Assembly: GCA_031963465.1 (NCBI GenBank)
Contig: JASSUG010000002.1
Span: 478,674-542,673, forward strand
Direction of reading: 5' to 3'
DNA length: 64,000 nucleotides
From: Mycoavidus cysteinexigens_B
GTDB lineage: Bacteria; Pseudomonadota; Gammaproteobacteria; Burkholderiales; Burkholderiaceae
Below are positions 52,572 through 61,551 of the stretch, piece after piece (position 1 is the stretch's first letter; every line of letters starts with the position of its first letter). A model generated the notes under the pieces. It was not told the origin of the DNA. It was given only the letters and a program-made list of their open reading frames with translations, and did not search any database. The position numbers were made by a program, and so were the translations under genes.

Positions 52572-53771
52572 TCAAACTCGCTCGAGAATGCCCGCAGCGC
52601 CCATGCCTGCGCCCACGCACATGGTGACCATACCGTATTTAAGGGAATGTCGGCGCAGTGCATGCACCACCGTGGCCGCGCGAATTGCCCCGGTGGCGCC
52701 CAATGGATGGCCTAACGCTATCGCCCCGCCGAGCGGGTTTACTTTTTTAGGATCAAGCTTAAGCTCCTCTATGACGGCCAGCGACTGTGCAGCAAAGGCC
52801 TCATTCAACTCAATCCAGTCGAGTTGGTCCTGCTTAAGGCCGGCTGCTTTTAATGCTGCCGGAATGGCTTCTCTCGGGCCGATCCCCATAATCTCGGGCG
52901 GCACGCCCCGCACCGCAAAACTCACAAAACGCGCCAGCGGAGTAAGATTGAATTGCTTAAGTATTTTTTCTGACACCACCAGCAGCGCAGCCGCGCCATC
53001 TGACATTTGTGAGCTATTTCCAGCGGTGACCGAACCGCCATTCGCAAACACGGGTTTCAGCCTAGCAAGCGCCTCAAGCGAAGTATCGGCACGAGGTCCC
53101 TCATCCTGCGACGTGAGTTGCTTTCTTAAATCAAGCTCGCGCCGATTGAGGTCTGGCAAACGCTCAATCACCTCAAACGGCACCACTTCGTCACTGAATT
53201 CGCCGGCAGCTTGCGCCTGCAATGCTTTTTGATGAGATGCAAATGAAAAAAGGTCCTGCGCCTCACGTTTAATGTTCCAGCGTTGCGCCACTCTTTCAGC
53301 CGTCAACCCCATACCGTACGCCAGTCCAAGATGTTCATCTCGTGCAAAGATATGCGGCGAAACGGACGGGGTATTACCCATCATCGGCACCATGCTCATC
53401 GATTCCACACCACCGGCAATTAGTGCCTCCGCCTCACCGACACGGATGCGATCTGCGGCCATGGCCAGTGCAGTTACGCCAGAAGCGCAATAACGGTTCA
53501 TCGTTACGCCGCCTACACTGACTGGCAACCCTGCCAACAATGCGCTGACACGCGCGATATTCAGCCCTTGTTCAGCTTCTGGAAACGCACAGCCAATCAT
53601 CACATCTTCAATCACGTGTGGATCAAGCTCGGGGACTTGCGCCACCACCGCTCGGATGGCGTGAATCAATAATTCTTCTGGCCGCGTATTCTTGAATATC
53701 CCACGCGGCGCTTTGCCAATGGGTGTACGGTTAGCGGCAACGATATAGGCGTCTTGCACTTGTTTATTCAT
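52572..53771 (-). CDS. fadA: Acetyl-CoA C-acyltransferase (3-ketoacyl-CoA thiolase)
   Basis: The final enzyme of a beta-oxidation turn, cleaving 3-ketoacyl-CoA. A 399-aa thiolase: VTMNRYCASGVTALAMAADR carries the nucleophilic Cys, NPLGGAIALGHPLGATGAIR the catalytic His, and VTMCVGAGMGAAGILERV the C-terminal Cys. GGAG precedes the ATG. It follows the HAD/ECH fusion by 12 bp and the acyl-CoA dehydrogenase gene is just beyond, so the three form one operon. Confidence 0.93.
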   Translation of the reverse strand: MNKQVQDAYIVAANRTPIGKAPRGIFKNTRPEELLIHAIRAVVAQVPELDPHVIEDVMIGCAFPEAEQGLNIARVSALLAGLPVSVGGVTMNRYCASGVTALAMAADRIRVGEAEALIAGGVESMSMVPMMGNTPSVSPHIFARDEHLGLAYGMGLTAERVAQRWNIKREAQDLFSFASHQKALQAQAAGEFSDEVVPFEVIERLPDLNRRELDLRKQLTSQDEGPRADTSLEALARLKPVFANGGSVTAGNSSQMSDGAAALLVVSEKILKQFNLTPLARFVSFAVRGVPPEIMGIGPREAIPAALKAAGLKQDQLDWIELNEAFAAQSLAVIEELKLDPKKVNPLGGAIALGHPLGATGAIRAATVVHALRRHSLKYGMVTMCVGAGMGAAGILERV

Positions 53772-53783
53772 TTTTTCGCTCCA

Positions 53784-56204
53784 TCAATTACGCACAGGCT
53801 TACCCGTTTGCAGCACCCCTATAATCCGTTCTTGCGTCTTCTTCATGTCCAGTAATTCGACAAAGGCCGCGCGCTCAAGTTTAAGCAGCCACGCTTCATC
53901 AACCAAACTTCCCATTTCGACCTCCCCGCCGCACAGCACTTCAGCAATTTTGCTGCTAATTAAGAAATCATGAACTGAAATAAAACCGCCATCGCGCAGA
54001 TTCACCAGTTGCGCTTTAATCGTGGCAATCCCGGCTCGCCCCGCCACAGCAATGGCCTGTACCGGCAAAGGCGCGCGCCAGCCCGCGTTTGCCAATGCGC
54101 GCGCTTCGCTGAGAGCCGTTGCCAGCAGTTCGTGCCGATTAAATACAATCGTATCTGACGGCAATAGATAGCCAAACTCAATAGCTTCGAGTGCTGAGCT
54201 AGAGACCTTTGCCCGCGCAATATTCTCAAAAGGTTTAACTAGAAATTCAAGCAAATTTCTCTGGCCCAAGCACCGAGCCGTTTCAGCTGCACGCAACGCC
54301 CCTTCTTTCAAGCCTCCCCCCGCAGGCAGCAAGCCAACCCCGGCCTCCACCAGACCGATATAGCTTTCAAAATAGGCCACTCGCTTGGCGCCATGCATGA
54401 CCAACTCACACCCCCCGCCCAGTGCAATTCCTGCGATTGCTGGGACCACCGGCACAGCTGCATATTTCACACGTTGCATGGTTTGTTGGAACTGAGCAAC
54501 GAAAGGCTCAACCTTTTTTGCCCCTCCCGCCATCAACAACGGCACCACCCCTTCCAAATTTGCCCCGGCTGAGAACGGTCCCGCTTGCAGTGCAGAGGAC
54601 TGCCAAACCACCAGACCGCGATGGTTTTGTTCGGCGAGTTCAATGGCTTGTACTATGCCATCTAAGACGGCTGGGCCCATTGTATTCATCTTGCTCTTAA
54701 ACGAAACAATCGCGATATCATCCTGCCCGGCACGTGCGTCAACCCATATGCGCACCGCTTCATTTTCATGCAACGTTTTGCCAGCCGTGCGCGGATCGGC
54801 CGTAGCCTCTCCGTTTAAGGAGGCGCGAAATACCTGTTTGGTATAGACTGCAAGCGCGCTACGCGGCACAAATGTACGCGCTTTAGGCGACCATGATCCA
54901 GCGGCGTTATGCACGCCACCCGGTTCGGCGACGAGTCCATCTAGCACCCATGCCGGCAATGGCACTTTCGACAAGGCTGCTCCCGCATCAATATCGGCCT
55001 GCACCCATTCGGCCAATTGGCGCCAGCCAGCTGCTTGCCAACTCTCGAAAGGACCCTCATTCCAACCAAACCCCCAGCGCACCGCGAAATCAAGATCACG
55101 CGCGTTATCCGCAATGTGCTCTAAATGTACCGCGCTGTAATGGAAAACATCACGGAAAATCGCCCACAAAAAACGCGCTTGAGGATGGGTAGATTCATGC
55201 AGCAATTTAAAACGCTCAGCAGGAGGTCGCTTTAAAATACGCTCAACTAAAGCATCTGCCCGTGCGCCGCTTGTAATATATGCGCCCTGTTTAGGGTCCA
55301 GTACTTTAATTAATTTACCTTCTTTTTTATAAAACCCTGCCCCGCTTTTTTGGCCAAGCGCACCTTGCGCAACCAATGCGCTGAGCACGGGAGGTTCGTT
55401 ATACATTGGCAAAAATGGATCATCAAGCAGATTATCTCGCATGGTTTTAATCACATGCGACACCGTATCTAGGCCCACCACATCGGCGGTGCGAAAGGTT
55501 GCTGATTTAGCGCGGCCGAGCCGGCGGCCGGTAAGATCATCAACCAGGTCAAAACCTAGCTCAAATTTTTCCGCTTCCTTGATTGTGGCTAGCACAGAAA
55601 AAACACCGACCCGATTGGCGATGAAATTCGGCGTATCTTTGGCACGGATGACACCCTTGCCTAAGGTGCTGGTTAGAAAGCTTTCTAGGCCATCTAGAAT
55701 ATCTGCACGTGTCTGTTGGGCGGGGATGAGCTCGACCAAATGCATATAACGCGGGGGATTAAAGAAATGCACGCCACAAAAACGGAATTTCAGCTCAGCA
55801 TCTAAGCCTTCAGCAAGCGTGTTAATCGACAGCCCCGAAGTATTGGAGACAAAAATTGCATCATGACGAATGGCCGGCGCTACTTTTTTGTATAAATCAT
55901 GTTTCCAATCAATCCGCTCAGCAATCGCTTCAATCACCAAGTCACATGCGTTGAGTTTAGCGAGATCGTCCTCGTAGTTGGCTGACTCAATATAAGCAGC
56001 ATCATGGCTCACCCCAAGCGGGGCCGGCTTCAGTTTGCGCAAATGCTCGATGGCCTTTTGTGCAATTGAATTTTTAAGTCCTGGTTGAGCCGGCAAGTCA
56101 AAAAGTATTACCGGTACTTTTGCATTGATTAAGTGGGCGGCAATCTGGCTCCCCATTACACCCGAGCCGAGCACAGCAACTTTTCGAATGCTTAAATGAC
56201 CCAC
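53784..56204 (-). CDS. 3-hydroxyacyl-CoA dehydrogenase / enoyl-CoA hydratase fusion
   Basis: An ~806-aa bifunctional beta-oxidation enzyme. The NAD-binding dehydrogenase domain comes first (RKVAVLGSGVMGSQIAAHLI, then FVSNTSGLSINTLAEGLDAE), and the hydratase domain comes last (IAGIALGGGCELVMHGAKRV, YIGLVEAGVGLLPAGGGLKE). This order is the reverse of E. coli FadB and matches the FadN-type fusions common in Burkholderia. I choose the GTG at 56204 because GGAG lies 9 bases before it; a TTG at 56240 would add a non-homologous N-terminus. Confidence 0.92.
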   Translation of the reverse strand: MGHLSIRKVAVLGSGVMGSQIAAHLINAKVPVILFDLPAQPGLKNSIAQKAIEHLRKLKPAPLGVSHDAAYIESANYEDDLAKLNACDLVIEAIAERIDWKHDLYKKVAPAIRHDAIFVSNTSGLSINTLAEGLDAELKFRFCGVHFFNPPRYMHLVELIPAQQTRADILDGLESFLTSTLGKGVIRAKDTPNFIANRVGVFSVLATIKEAEKFELGFDLVDDLTGRRLGRAKSATFRTADVVGLDTVSHVIKTMRDNLLDDPFLPMYNEPPVLSALVAQGALGQKSGAGFYKKEGKLIKVLDPKQGAYITSGARADALVERILKRPPAERFKLLHESTHPQARFLWAIFRDVFHYSAVHLEHIADNARDLDFAVRWGFGWNEGPFESWQAAGWRQLAEWVQADIDAGAALSKVPLPAWVLDGLVAEPGGVHNAAGSWSPKARTFVPRSALAVYTKQVFRASLNGEATADPRTAGKTLHENEAVRIWVDARAGQDDIAIVSFKSKMNTMGPAVLDGIVQAIELAEQNHRGLVVWQSSALQAGPFSAGANLEGVVPLLMAGGAKKVEPFVAQFQQTMQRVKYAAVPVVPAIAGIALGGGCELVMHGAKRVAYFESYIGLVEAGVGLLPAGGGLKEGALRAAETARCLGQRNLLEFLVKPFENIARAKVSSSALEAIEFGYLLPSDTIVFNRHELLATALSEARALANAGWRAPLPVQAIAVAGRAGIATIKAQLVNLRDGGFISVHDFLISSKIAEVLCGGEVEMGSLVDEAWLLKLERAAFVELLDMKKTQERIIGVLQTGKPVRN

Positions 56205-56305
56205 GTTTTTTCTCCGGAAAGGTTGTACAGTTTTTTGCAATTCTTTATCTCAGTCAAACATAGCATTGTCAACCAGTTTAACTCAACAACCCGTCCACTC
56301 TCTTA

Positions 56306-58090
56306 TTAAAACAACGCTTCATCCAACTCCATCAGCGACTTTGCCCCGGCGCGCGCAGAACAGATTTGCCAAGCTGTTTCGGGTAATAGTTTGGCAAAAT
56401 AAAAACGCGCCGTAGCAAGCTTAGCCTGATAAAACGGATCGCCAGTCGCTTGTTTGTCCAGCGCAACCCGAGCGCTGCGCGCCCAAAAGTAGGCAAAAAT
56501 CAAATGGCCCACAACGCGTAAATAAGGCGTGGCTGCAGCCCCTATTTCATCGCGATCAGTGATTGCCTTCAGGCCAATTTCCATCGTGAGTTTTTGTACT
56601 TTATCGCCGAGCTCGGCTAATGGATTCACGAACTCTTGCATTTCTGGCTTAACCCCTTCTTGCTCAATAAAATCCTGCACCAACGCAGCAAATTTCTTCA
56701 GCTTAGCACCCATATCTGCCAAGACTTTTCGGCCCAGCAAATCAAGCGACTGAATGGTATTCGTGCCTTCATAAATTGTACCAATCCGCGCATCACGCAC
56801 GTATTGCTCGCTGCCCCATTCACTGATATAGCCATGTCCGCCAAATATCTGCATGCCCAAATTAGTGGCCTCGCAAGCATTGTCGGTTAAAAACGCTTTA
56901 ACAATTGGCGTTAGTAAGGCCACTAATTCTGCAGACTCAGTCCGCACCGCTGTATTGTGATGTGAACGCTCTTTATCAATTAAAAGCGCAACCCAGTATG
57001 CAAAAGCGCGACCGCCTTCGACATAGGCTTTTTGTGTGAGTAGCATACGGCGTACATCGGGATGCACAATGATCGGATCAGCCGGTTTATCTGGCGCTTT
57101 AGGGCCATTTAGCGCACGCATTTGCAGCCGCTGCCGCGCATAAGCAAGTGAATTTTGATAAGCAACCTCGGTTAGGCCCAGCCCTTGCATACCAATCCCA
57201 AGCCGGGCTGCATTCATCATCACAAACATCGCATTGAGCCCTTTATGCGGCTCTCCAGCCAACCAGCCGCGAGCGTTATCGAAGTTAATGACACAGGTCG
57301 CATTGGCATGAATACCCATTTTATCTTCGATTGAAGCACAGCTTACGCCATTACGCTCACCCACCTCACCATTGGCGTCAGGCACAAACTTGGGGACCAC
57401 GAACAGAGAAATGCCTTTGGTGCCAGCGGGGGCACCTGGCAAGCGCGCAAGCACCAAATGGATAATGTTTTCAGCCAGATCATGCTCACCGCTCGAAATA
57501 AAAATTTTAGTGCCGCTGAGCCGATATGAACCATCTGCTTGAGGGTCTGCTTTGGTATAAAGTAGGCCAAGATCTGTGCCACAATGCGGCTCCGTCAAAC
57601 ACATCGTCCCTGTCCAAACCCCTTCAGCCAGCTTGGATAAGTAGTTTTTTTTCTGCTCTGGCGTGCCATGCGCATGTAGGCATTCATAAGCGCCATGCGA
57701 CAGCCCCGGATACATCGTCCACGCTTGATTAGCCGCGTTAAGCATTTCATAGAGCGCATTATTTACAAACACTGGCAAACCTTGGCCGCCATGCTCAGGG
57801 TCACAGGCAAGCGCCGGCCACCCTGCTTTTGTGTAATTTTGATAGGCCGCTTTAAATCCTACAGGAGTAGTGACAACCCCATCGCTATAATGACAACCTT
57901 GTTGATCGCCACTATAGTTCAACGGAAATAATACTTCTTCACAAAATTTTCCTGCTTCAGCGAGCACCTGATCAATGGTGTCAGTATCAAGCCCAGCATG
58001 TGCGGGCAAATGCGCCAACTCAGCTTGCACATCAAGCAATTCATGTAAGACGAATTGCATATCACGCAAAGGTGCGGTGTACTGTCCCAT
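56306..58090 (-). CDS. Acyl-CoA dehydrogenase
   Basis: A 594-aa FAD-dependent acyl-CoA dehydrogenase, the first step of beta-oxidation. It has the extended C-terminal domain of the FadE12/AcdA-like group. Seen are TGTMCLTEPHCGTDLGLLYT, RLSGTKIFISSGEHDL, and the substrate/catalytic part IFGGHGYISEWGSEQYVRDA followed by RIGTIYEGTNTIQSLDLLG. AGGAG precedes the ATG. First gene of an operon with the HAD/ECH fusion and thiolase. Chain-length preference is unknown. Confidence 0.92.
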   Translation of the reverse strand: MGQYTAPLRDMQFVLHELLDVQAELAHLPAHAGLDTDTIDQVLAEAGKFCEEVLFPLNYSGDQQGCHYSDGVVTTPVGFKAAYQNYTKAGWPALACDPEHGGQGLPVFVNNALYEMLNAANQAWTMYPGLSHGAYECLHAHGTPEQKKNYLSKLAEGVWTGTMCLTEPHCGTDLGLLYTKADPQADGSYRLSGTKIFISSGEHDLAENIIHLVLARLPGAPAGTKGISLFVVPKFVPDANGEVGERNGVSCASIEDKMGIHANATCVINFDNARGWLAGEPHKGLNAMFVMMNAARLGIGMQGLGLTEVAYQNSLAYARQRLQMRALNGPKAPDKPADPIIVHPDVRRMLLTQKAYVEGGRAFAYWVALLIDKERSHHNTAVRTESAELVALLTPIVKAFLTDNACEATNLGMQIFGGHGYISEWGSEQYVRDARIGTIYEGTNTIQSLDLLGRKVLADMGAKLKKFAALVQDFIEQEGVKPEMQEFVNPLAELGDKVQKLTMEIGLKAITDRDEIGAAATPYLRVVGHLIFAYFWARSARVALDKQATGDPFYQAKLATARFYFAKLLPETAWQICSARAGAKSLMELDEALF

Positions 58091-58127
58091 TTTTTTCTCC
58101 TATATGAAGTGCTTATTTATTAAGTCA

Positions 58128-58604
58128 TTATATGGAAATTTTTGGCATCGAGCGCGCTGGCAGCTGTAAAATTGCGGCCCGATTCGATGGCGAGAAACAG
58201 CGCTCAGCGGCCTCAAGATACGGCAACCAAGTATAAGCGGTGTGCTCGCGCGGCGCGAGCATGATTTCTATATCACGCGGCACTAAAAGTCCAAACCAAT
58301 GCTCGGTGTTATGCGTGACATCTTTCGCGTAGCGATGGCGCCAGATCGGGTAAATTGGGTATGCAACTTGCCAGTGCCAATTGACCAACGCATCAAGTGG
58401 CACTGGCGAACTGCCAATGGCAATACCCGTTTCCTCAAGCACTTCACGTCTGGCAGTTGCATCGAGTGTTTCTTGCTGATGATCTTTCGAGCCAGTCACC
58501 GACTGCCAGAAACCTGGGTAGTCGGTGCGCTCGATGAGTAGCACCTCAAGCTCGGCGCTGTAGATAACAATGAGTGCAGATTCCGGTAGCTTGTAAGAGT
58601 CCAT
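58128..58604 (-). CDS. nudB: Dihydroneopterin triphosphate diphosphatase (Nudix)
   Basis: A 158-aa Nudix hydrolase of folate synthesis that removes pyrophosphate from dihydroneopterin triphosphate. The Nudix box is visible as GSKDHQQETLDATARREVLE followed by ETG, with the G-x5-E-x7-REVxEE-type pattern. The ending WLPYLEAAERCFSPSNRAAI is typical of NudB. The gene is 21 bp downstream of aspS, the common proteobacterial arrangement. Confidence 0.92.
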   Translation of the reverse strand: MDSYKLPESALIVIYSAELEVLLIERTDYPGFWQSVTGSKDHQQETLDATARREVLEETGIAIGSSPVPLDALVNWHWQVAYPIYPIWRHRYAKDVTHNTEHWFGLLVPRDIEIMLAPREHTAYTWLPYLEAAERCFSPSNRAAILQLPARSMPKISI

Positions 58605-58625
58605 GCTGAGCGCGCATTTTTTATG

Positions 58626-60422
58626 CTAAGTTTTAAGCGTCTCCGTCGAGCGCAGCCGGATATGCAACTCGCGTAGCTGGCGCTCATCCACTTCACTTGG
58701 CGCTTGCGTCAGTAGACATTGAGCGCGTTGCGTTTTTGGGAAAGCAATAACATCTCGAATTGAGTCAGCACCGGCCATCATCGTGACAACCCGGTCTAGG
58801 CCAAATGCAATGCCACCGTGTGGTGGCGCACCGTACTGCAACGCCTCAAGCAAGAAACCAAACTTTTGTTGCGCCTCATCCGCATCAATGGCCAATGCCG
58901 CGAAGACTTTGCGCTGGATTTCTTCGCGATGAATCCGCACCGAGCCTCCTCCCAACTCCCAGCCATTCATCACCATATCATATGCTTTGGCGATACAACG
59001 GCCTGGGTCCGTCGCCAATAAATCAATGTGCTCATCTTTTGGGCTAGTGAATGGATGGTGACAAGCGACCCAACGCGCCGCTTCGTCATCATATTCAAAC
59101 ATCGGAAAATCAACCACCCACAACGGTTGCCAGCCAGGCTCGAAGAACTCTTTCTCTGTGCCAAAAGGGGTGTAGCCAATTTTTAACCGCAAGGCGCCCA
59201 AACTATCATTGACGATCTTTGCACGATCCGCGCCAAAGAAAATCAAATCACCGTCTTGCGCACCCGTACGCTCAAGGATGGCAGCCAATGCCGCATCATG
59301 CAGATTTTTTACAATCGGACTTTGTAAACCTTCGCGGCCTTTTGCGGCTTCGTTGACTTTAATCCAAGCGAGCCCTTTCGCGCCATAAATGCGCACAAAT
59401 TCAGTGTAACCGTCAATTTCGCCACGCGATAACTGCCCCCCCTGCGGTATACAGAGAGCGGCCACGCGGCCCGTGGCCAGGTTGGCAGGTGCGCTGAAAA
59501 CTTTAAAGTCAACGTCTTTCATCACATCGGTCAACTCAGTGAATTCAAGCTTAACGCGTAAATCAGGTTTATCCGAGCCGAAACGCCGCATTGCTTCAGC
59601 ATAACTCATCACCGGGAATGACTCCGCGAGCGTAACCCCAATTGAGTTTTTGAAAACTGTTCGGATCATCACCTCAAATAAATCACGAATTTCTTGCTCA
59701 TTTAAAAACGAGGTTTCGCAATCAATCTGCGTGAATTCAGGCTGACGATCCGCTCTTAAGTCTTCATCACGAAAGCATTTAACAATCTGATAGTAACGGT
59801 CAAACCCCGCGACCATTAGCAACTGCTTAAAAAGTTGCGGCGATTGAGGCAGGGCAAAGAAATGACCCGCATGCACGCGTGAAGGCACTAAATAATCTCG
59901 AGCCCCTTCAGGCGTGCTTTTAGTCAACATTGGGGTTTCAATATCGATAAAGCCATGCTCATCAAGATAACGACGCACTTCCATTGCAACGCGATAGCGC
60001 AATTTTAGATTGTGCTGCATCTGTGGGCGACGCAAATCAAGCACACGGTGGGTCAGACGAGTGGTCTCCGATAGCGTATCGTCATCCAACTGAAAAGGGG
60101 GGGTAGCAGATGCATTGAGCACCGTCAATTGCTGACAAACCACCTCGATTTTACCGCTGATGAGGTCAGTATTTTCTGCCCCTTCAGGCCGAGCCCGCAC
60201 AGCGCCGTGCACCTGCACACAATATTCGTTCCGAATGCTTTCGGCAATTTCAAACATAGCCGGGCTATCGGGATCACACACGACCTGTACTAAACCTTCT
60301 CGATCACGCAGGTCAATAAAAATTACCCCACCATGATCACGTCGGCGTTGCACCCAACCACAGAGTGAAACGGTTTTACCCAACCAGGCTTCGGTTAACA
60401 AACCGCAATATTCAGTTCTCAT
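58626..60422 (-). CDS. aspS: Aspartyl-tRNA synthetase
   Basis: Charges tRNA-Asp; in beta-proteobacteria lacking AsnRS it is often non-discriminating and also charges tRNA-Asn. The 598-aa bacterial-type enzyme has the N-terminal OB fold (VSLCGWVQRRRDHGGVIFID), motif 2 (FRDEDLRADRQPEFTQIDCE), the GAD insertion domain and motif 3 (PPHGGIAFGLDRVVTMMAGA). Start chosen at the ATG at 60422, just after a TTG. Discriminating behaviour cannot be told here. Confidence 0.97.
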   Translation of the reverse strand: MRTEYCGLLTEAWLGKTVSLCGWVQRRRDHGGVIFIDLRDREGLVQVVCDPDSPAMFEIAESIRNEYCVQVHGAVRARPEGAENTDLISGKIEVVCQQLTVLNASATPPFQLDDDTLSETTRLTHRVLDLRRPQMQHNLKLRYRVAMEVRRYLDEHGFIDIETPMLTKSTPEGARDYLVPSRVHAGHFFALPQSPQLFKQLLMVAGFDRYYQIVKCFRDEDLRADRQPEFTQIDCETSFLNEQEIRDLFEVMIRTVFKNSIGVTLAESFPVMSYAEAMRRFGSDKPDLRVKLEFTELTDVMKDVDFKVFSAPANLATGRVAALCIPQGGQLSRGEIDGYTEFVRIYGAKGLAWIKVNEAAKGREGLQSPIVKNLHDAALAAILERTGAQDGDLIFFGADRAKIVNDSLGALRLKIGYTPFGTEKEFFEPGWQPLWVVDFPMFEYDDEAARWVACHHPFTSPKDEHIDLLATDPGRCIAKAYDMVMNGWELGGGSVRIHREEIQRKVFAALAIDADEAQQKFGFLLEALQYGAPPHGGIAFGLDRVVTMMAGADSIRDVIAFPKTQRAQCLLTQAPSEVDERQLRELHIRLRSTETLKT

Positions 60423-60526
60423 CAACAGGAAATATTAGAAATAAAAGGAACGTAAGCAAAAATCACTTGGCCTACGCAAAAAGATTGAACTTTAAAACGC
60501 TGACTCACCCTAAGCAATGGCTAGCC

Positions 60527-61171
60527 TTATACCGTCGGCTCGAGTGCACGGTGGTGCGGCTTCGGTGGCGCAACCACCCCCATTGAGACGATGTATTTCA
60601 ATGCTGCGTCAACTGTCATATCAAGTTCAACTACATCCGCATGCGGCACTATAAGAAAAAAGCCCGAAGTTGGGTTGGGTGTGGTCGGCACATACACACT
60701 CGCGTAATCGCCCTTGATATGATTGACGATATCTCCGCCCGGGGTACCGGTGAGAAAGGCAATGGTGTACACGCCCTTACGCGGATATTCAATTAACAGC
60801 GTTTTACGAAACGCATTGCCATTGCTCGACAAGAGAGTATCAGAGACCTGTTTAACGCTTGTATAGAGCGGCCCAACCACCGGAATATGGCGTAGCAGCC
60901 CTTCCCACCATTGAACTAAAGCCTGGCCAATAAAATTTTGCGTGAAAATACCCACGATCAAAATAAAGCCTACGCTCAAAACCGCTCCAATGCCAGGCAG
61001 GTAAAAGCCTAACAAGCGCTCCGGTCGCCACGCCTCGGGTAATAAGGTCAAGGTTTGATCCAAAGTGCCAATGACTAAGCCCAGCAGCCATAAAGTGATG
61101 GCAAGTGGAACTAAAACCAGCAACCCGGTTAAAAAATAAGTTTTCAGTGTGGCTTTTTTGATAAGCATCAT
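60527..61171 (-). CDS. DUF502 family inner-membrane protein
   Basis: A 214-aa DUF502 protein. Two hydrophobic stretches are clear: TYFLTGLLVLVPLAITLWLL (about residues 11-30) and LPGIGAVLSVGFILIVGIFT. Family blocks are VGPLYTSVKQVSDTLLSSNG, IEYPRKGVYTIAFLTGTPGG and VPTTPNPTSGFFLIVPHADV. Its function is unknown; plant homologues are the COV/LCV proteins. The ATG overlaps the fmdB-like stop (ATGA), and aspS follows 104 bp downstream, as in Burkholderia. Confidence 0.92.
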   Translation of the reverse strand: MMLIKKATLKTYFLTGLLVLVPLAITLWLLGLVIGTLDQTLTLLPEAWRPERLLGFYLPGIGAVLSVGFILIVGIFTQNFIGQALVQWWEGLLRHIPVVGPLYTSVKQVSDTLLSSNGNAFRKTLLIEYPRKGVYTIAFLTGTPGGDIVNHIKGDYASVYVPTTPNPTSGFFLIVPHADVVELDMTVDAALKYIVSMGVVAPPKPHHRALEPTV

Positions 61172-61524
61172 GATGGTTTTGTCAACGCAGGTGGAGGTTG
61201 AGTTGTTTTATCTACAATTGGAGCGCTCACGCTGGCGGGTTTAGCTGTACTTTCGGCGGTGCCAGCCGCCGCCTTAGCAGGTTCACTCGATTCTCCGCTT
61301 GGCTTTGTTTCACTGTTTTGCTTGGCTTCAGAAGCTTTGCCTGTATCGCGAAAATCAGTGACATACCAGCCAGATCCTTTCAATTGAAAGCCGGCCGCGG
61401 TTAGCTGCTTACGCAAGGTAGCTTGCCCACAAGCAGGACATTGGGTTAAAGGTGCAGCACTGATTTTTTGCAGCGCTTCATGTGGCTGATGACACGACTC
61501 ACAAAGGTAAGCGTAAATAGGCAT
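61168..61524 (-). CDS. FmdB-type zinc ribbon protein
   Basis: A 118-aa protein with an N-terminal zinc ribbon: MPIYAYLCESCHQPHEALQK then QCPACGQATLRKQLTAAGFQ, giving two CxxC pairs. The remainder is a low-complexity Ala/Ser/Pro/Lys tail. The regulatory role implied by the name FmdB has little support in most bacteria. Overlaps the DUF502 gene start and follows ubiB by 27 bp. Confidence 0.9.
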   Translation of the reverse strand: MPIYAYLCESCHQPHEALQKISAAPLTQCPACGQATLRKQLTAAGFQLKGSGWYVTDFRDTGKASEAKQNSETKPSGESSEPAKAAAGTAESTAKPASVSAPIVDKTTQPPPALTKPS

Positions 61525-61551
61525 AATGTATATTCCGTATTGAATTTATGA

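Noticed and set aside
52525..53232. 235-codon plus-strand frame opposite the thiolase gene
   Set aside because: The frame is Ser/Ala-rich and antisense to a clear thiolase; a shadow of GC-rich codons.
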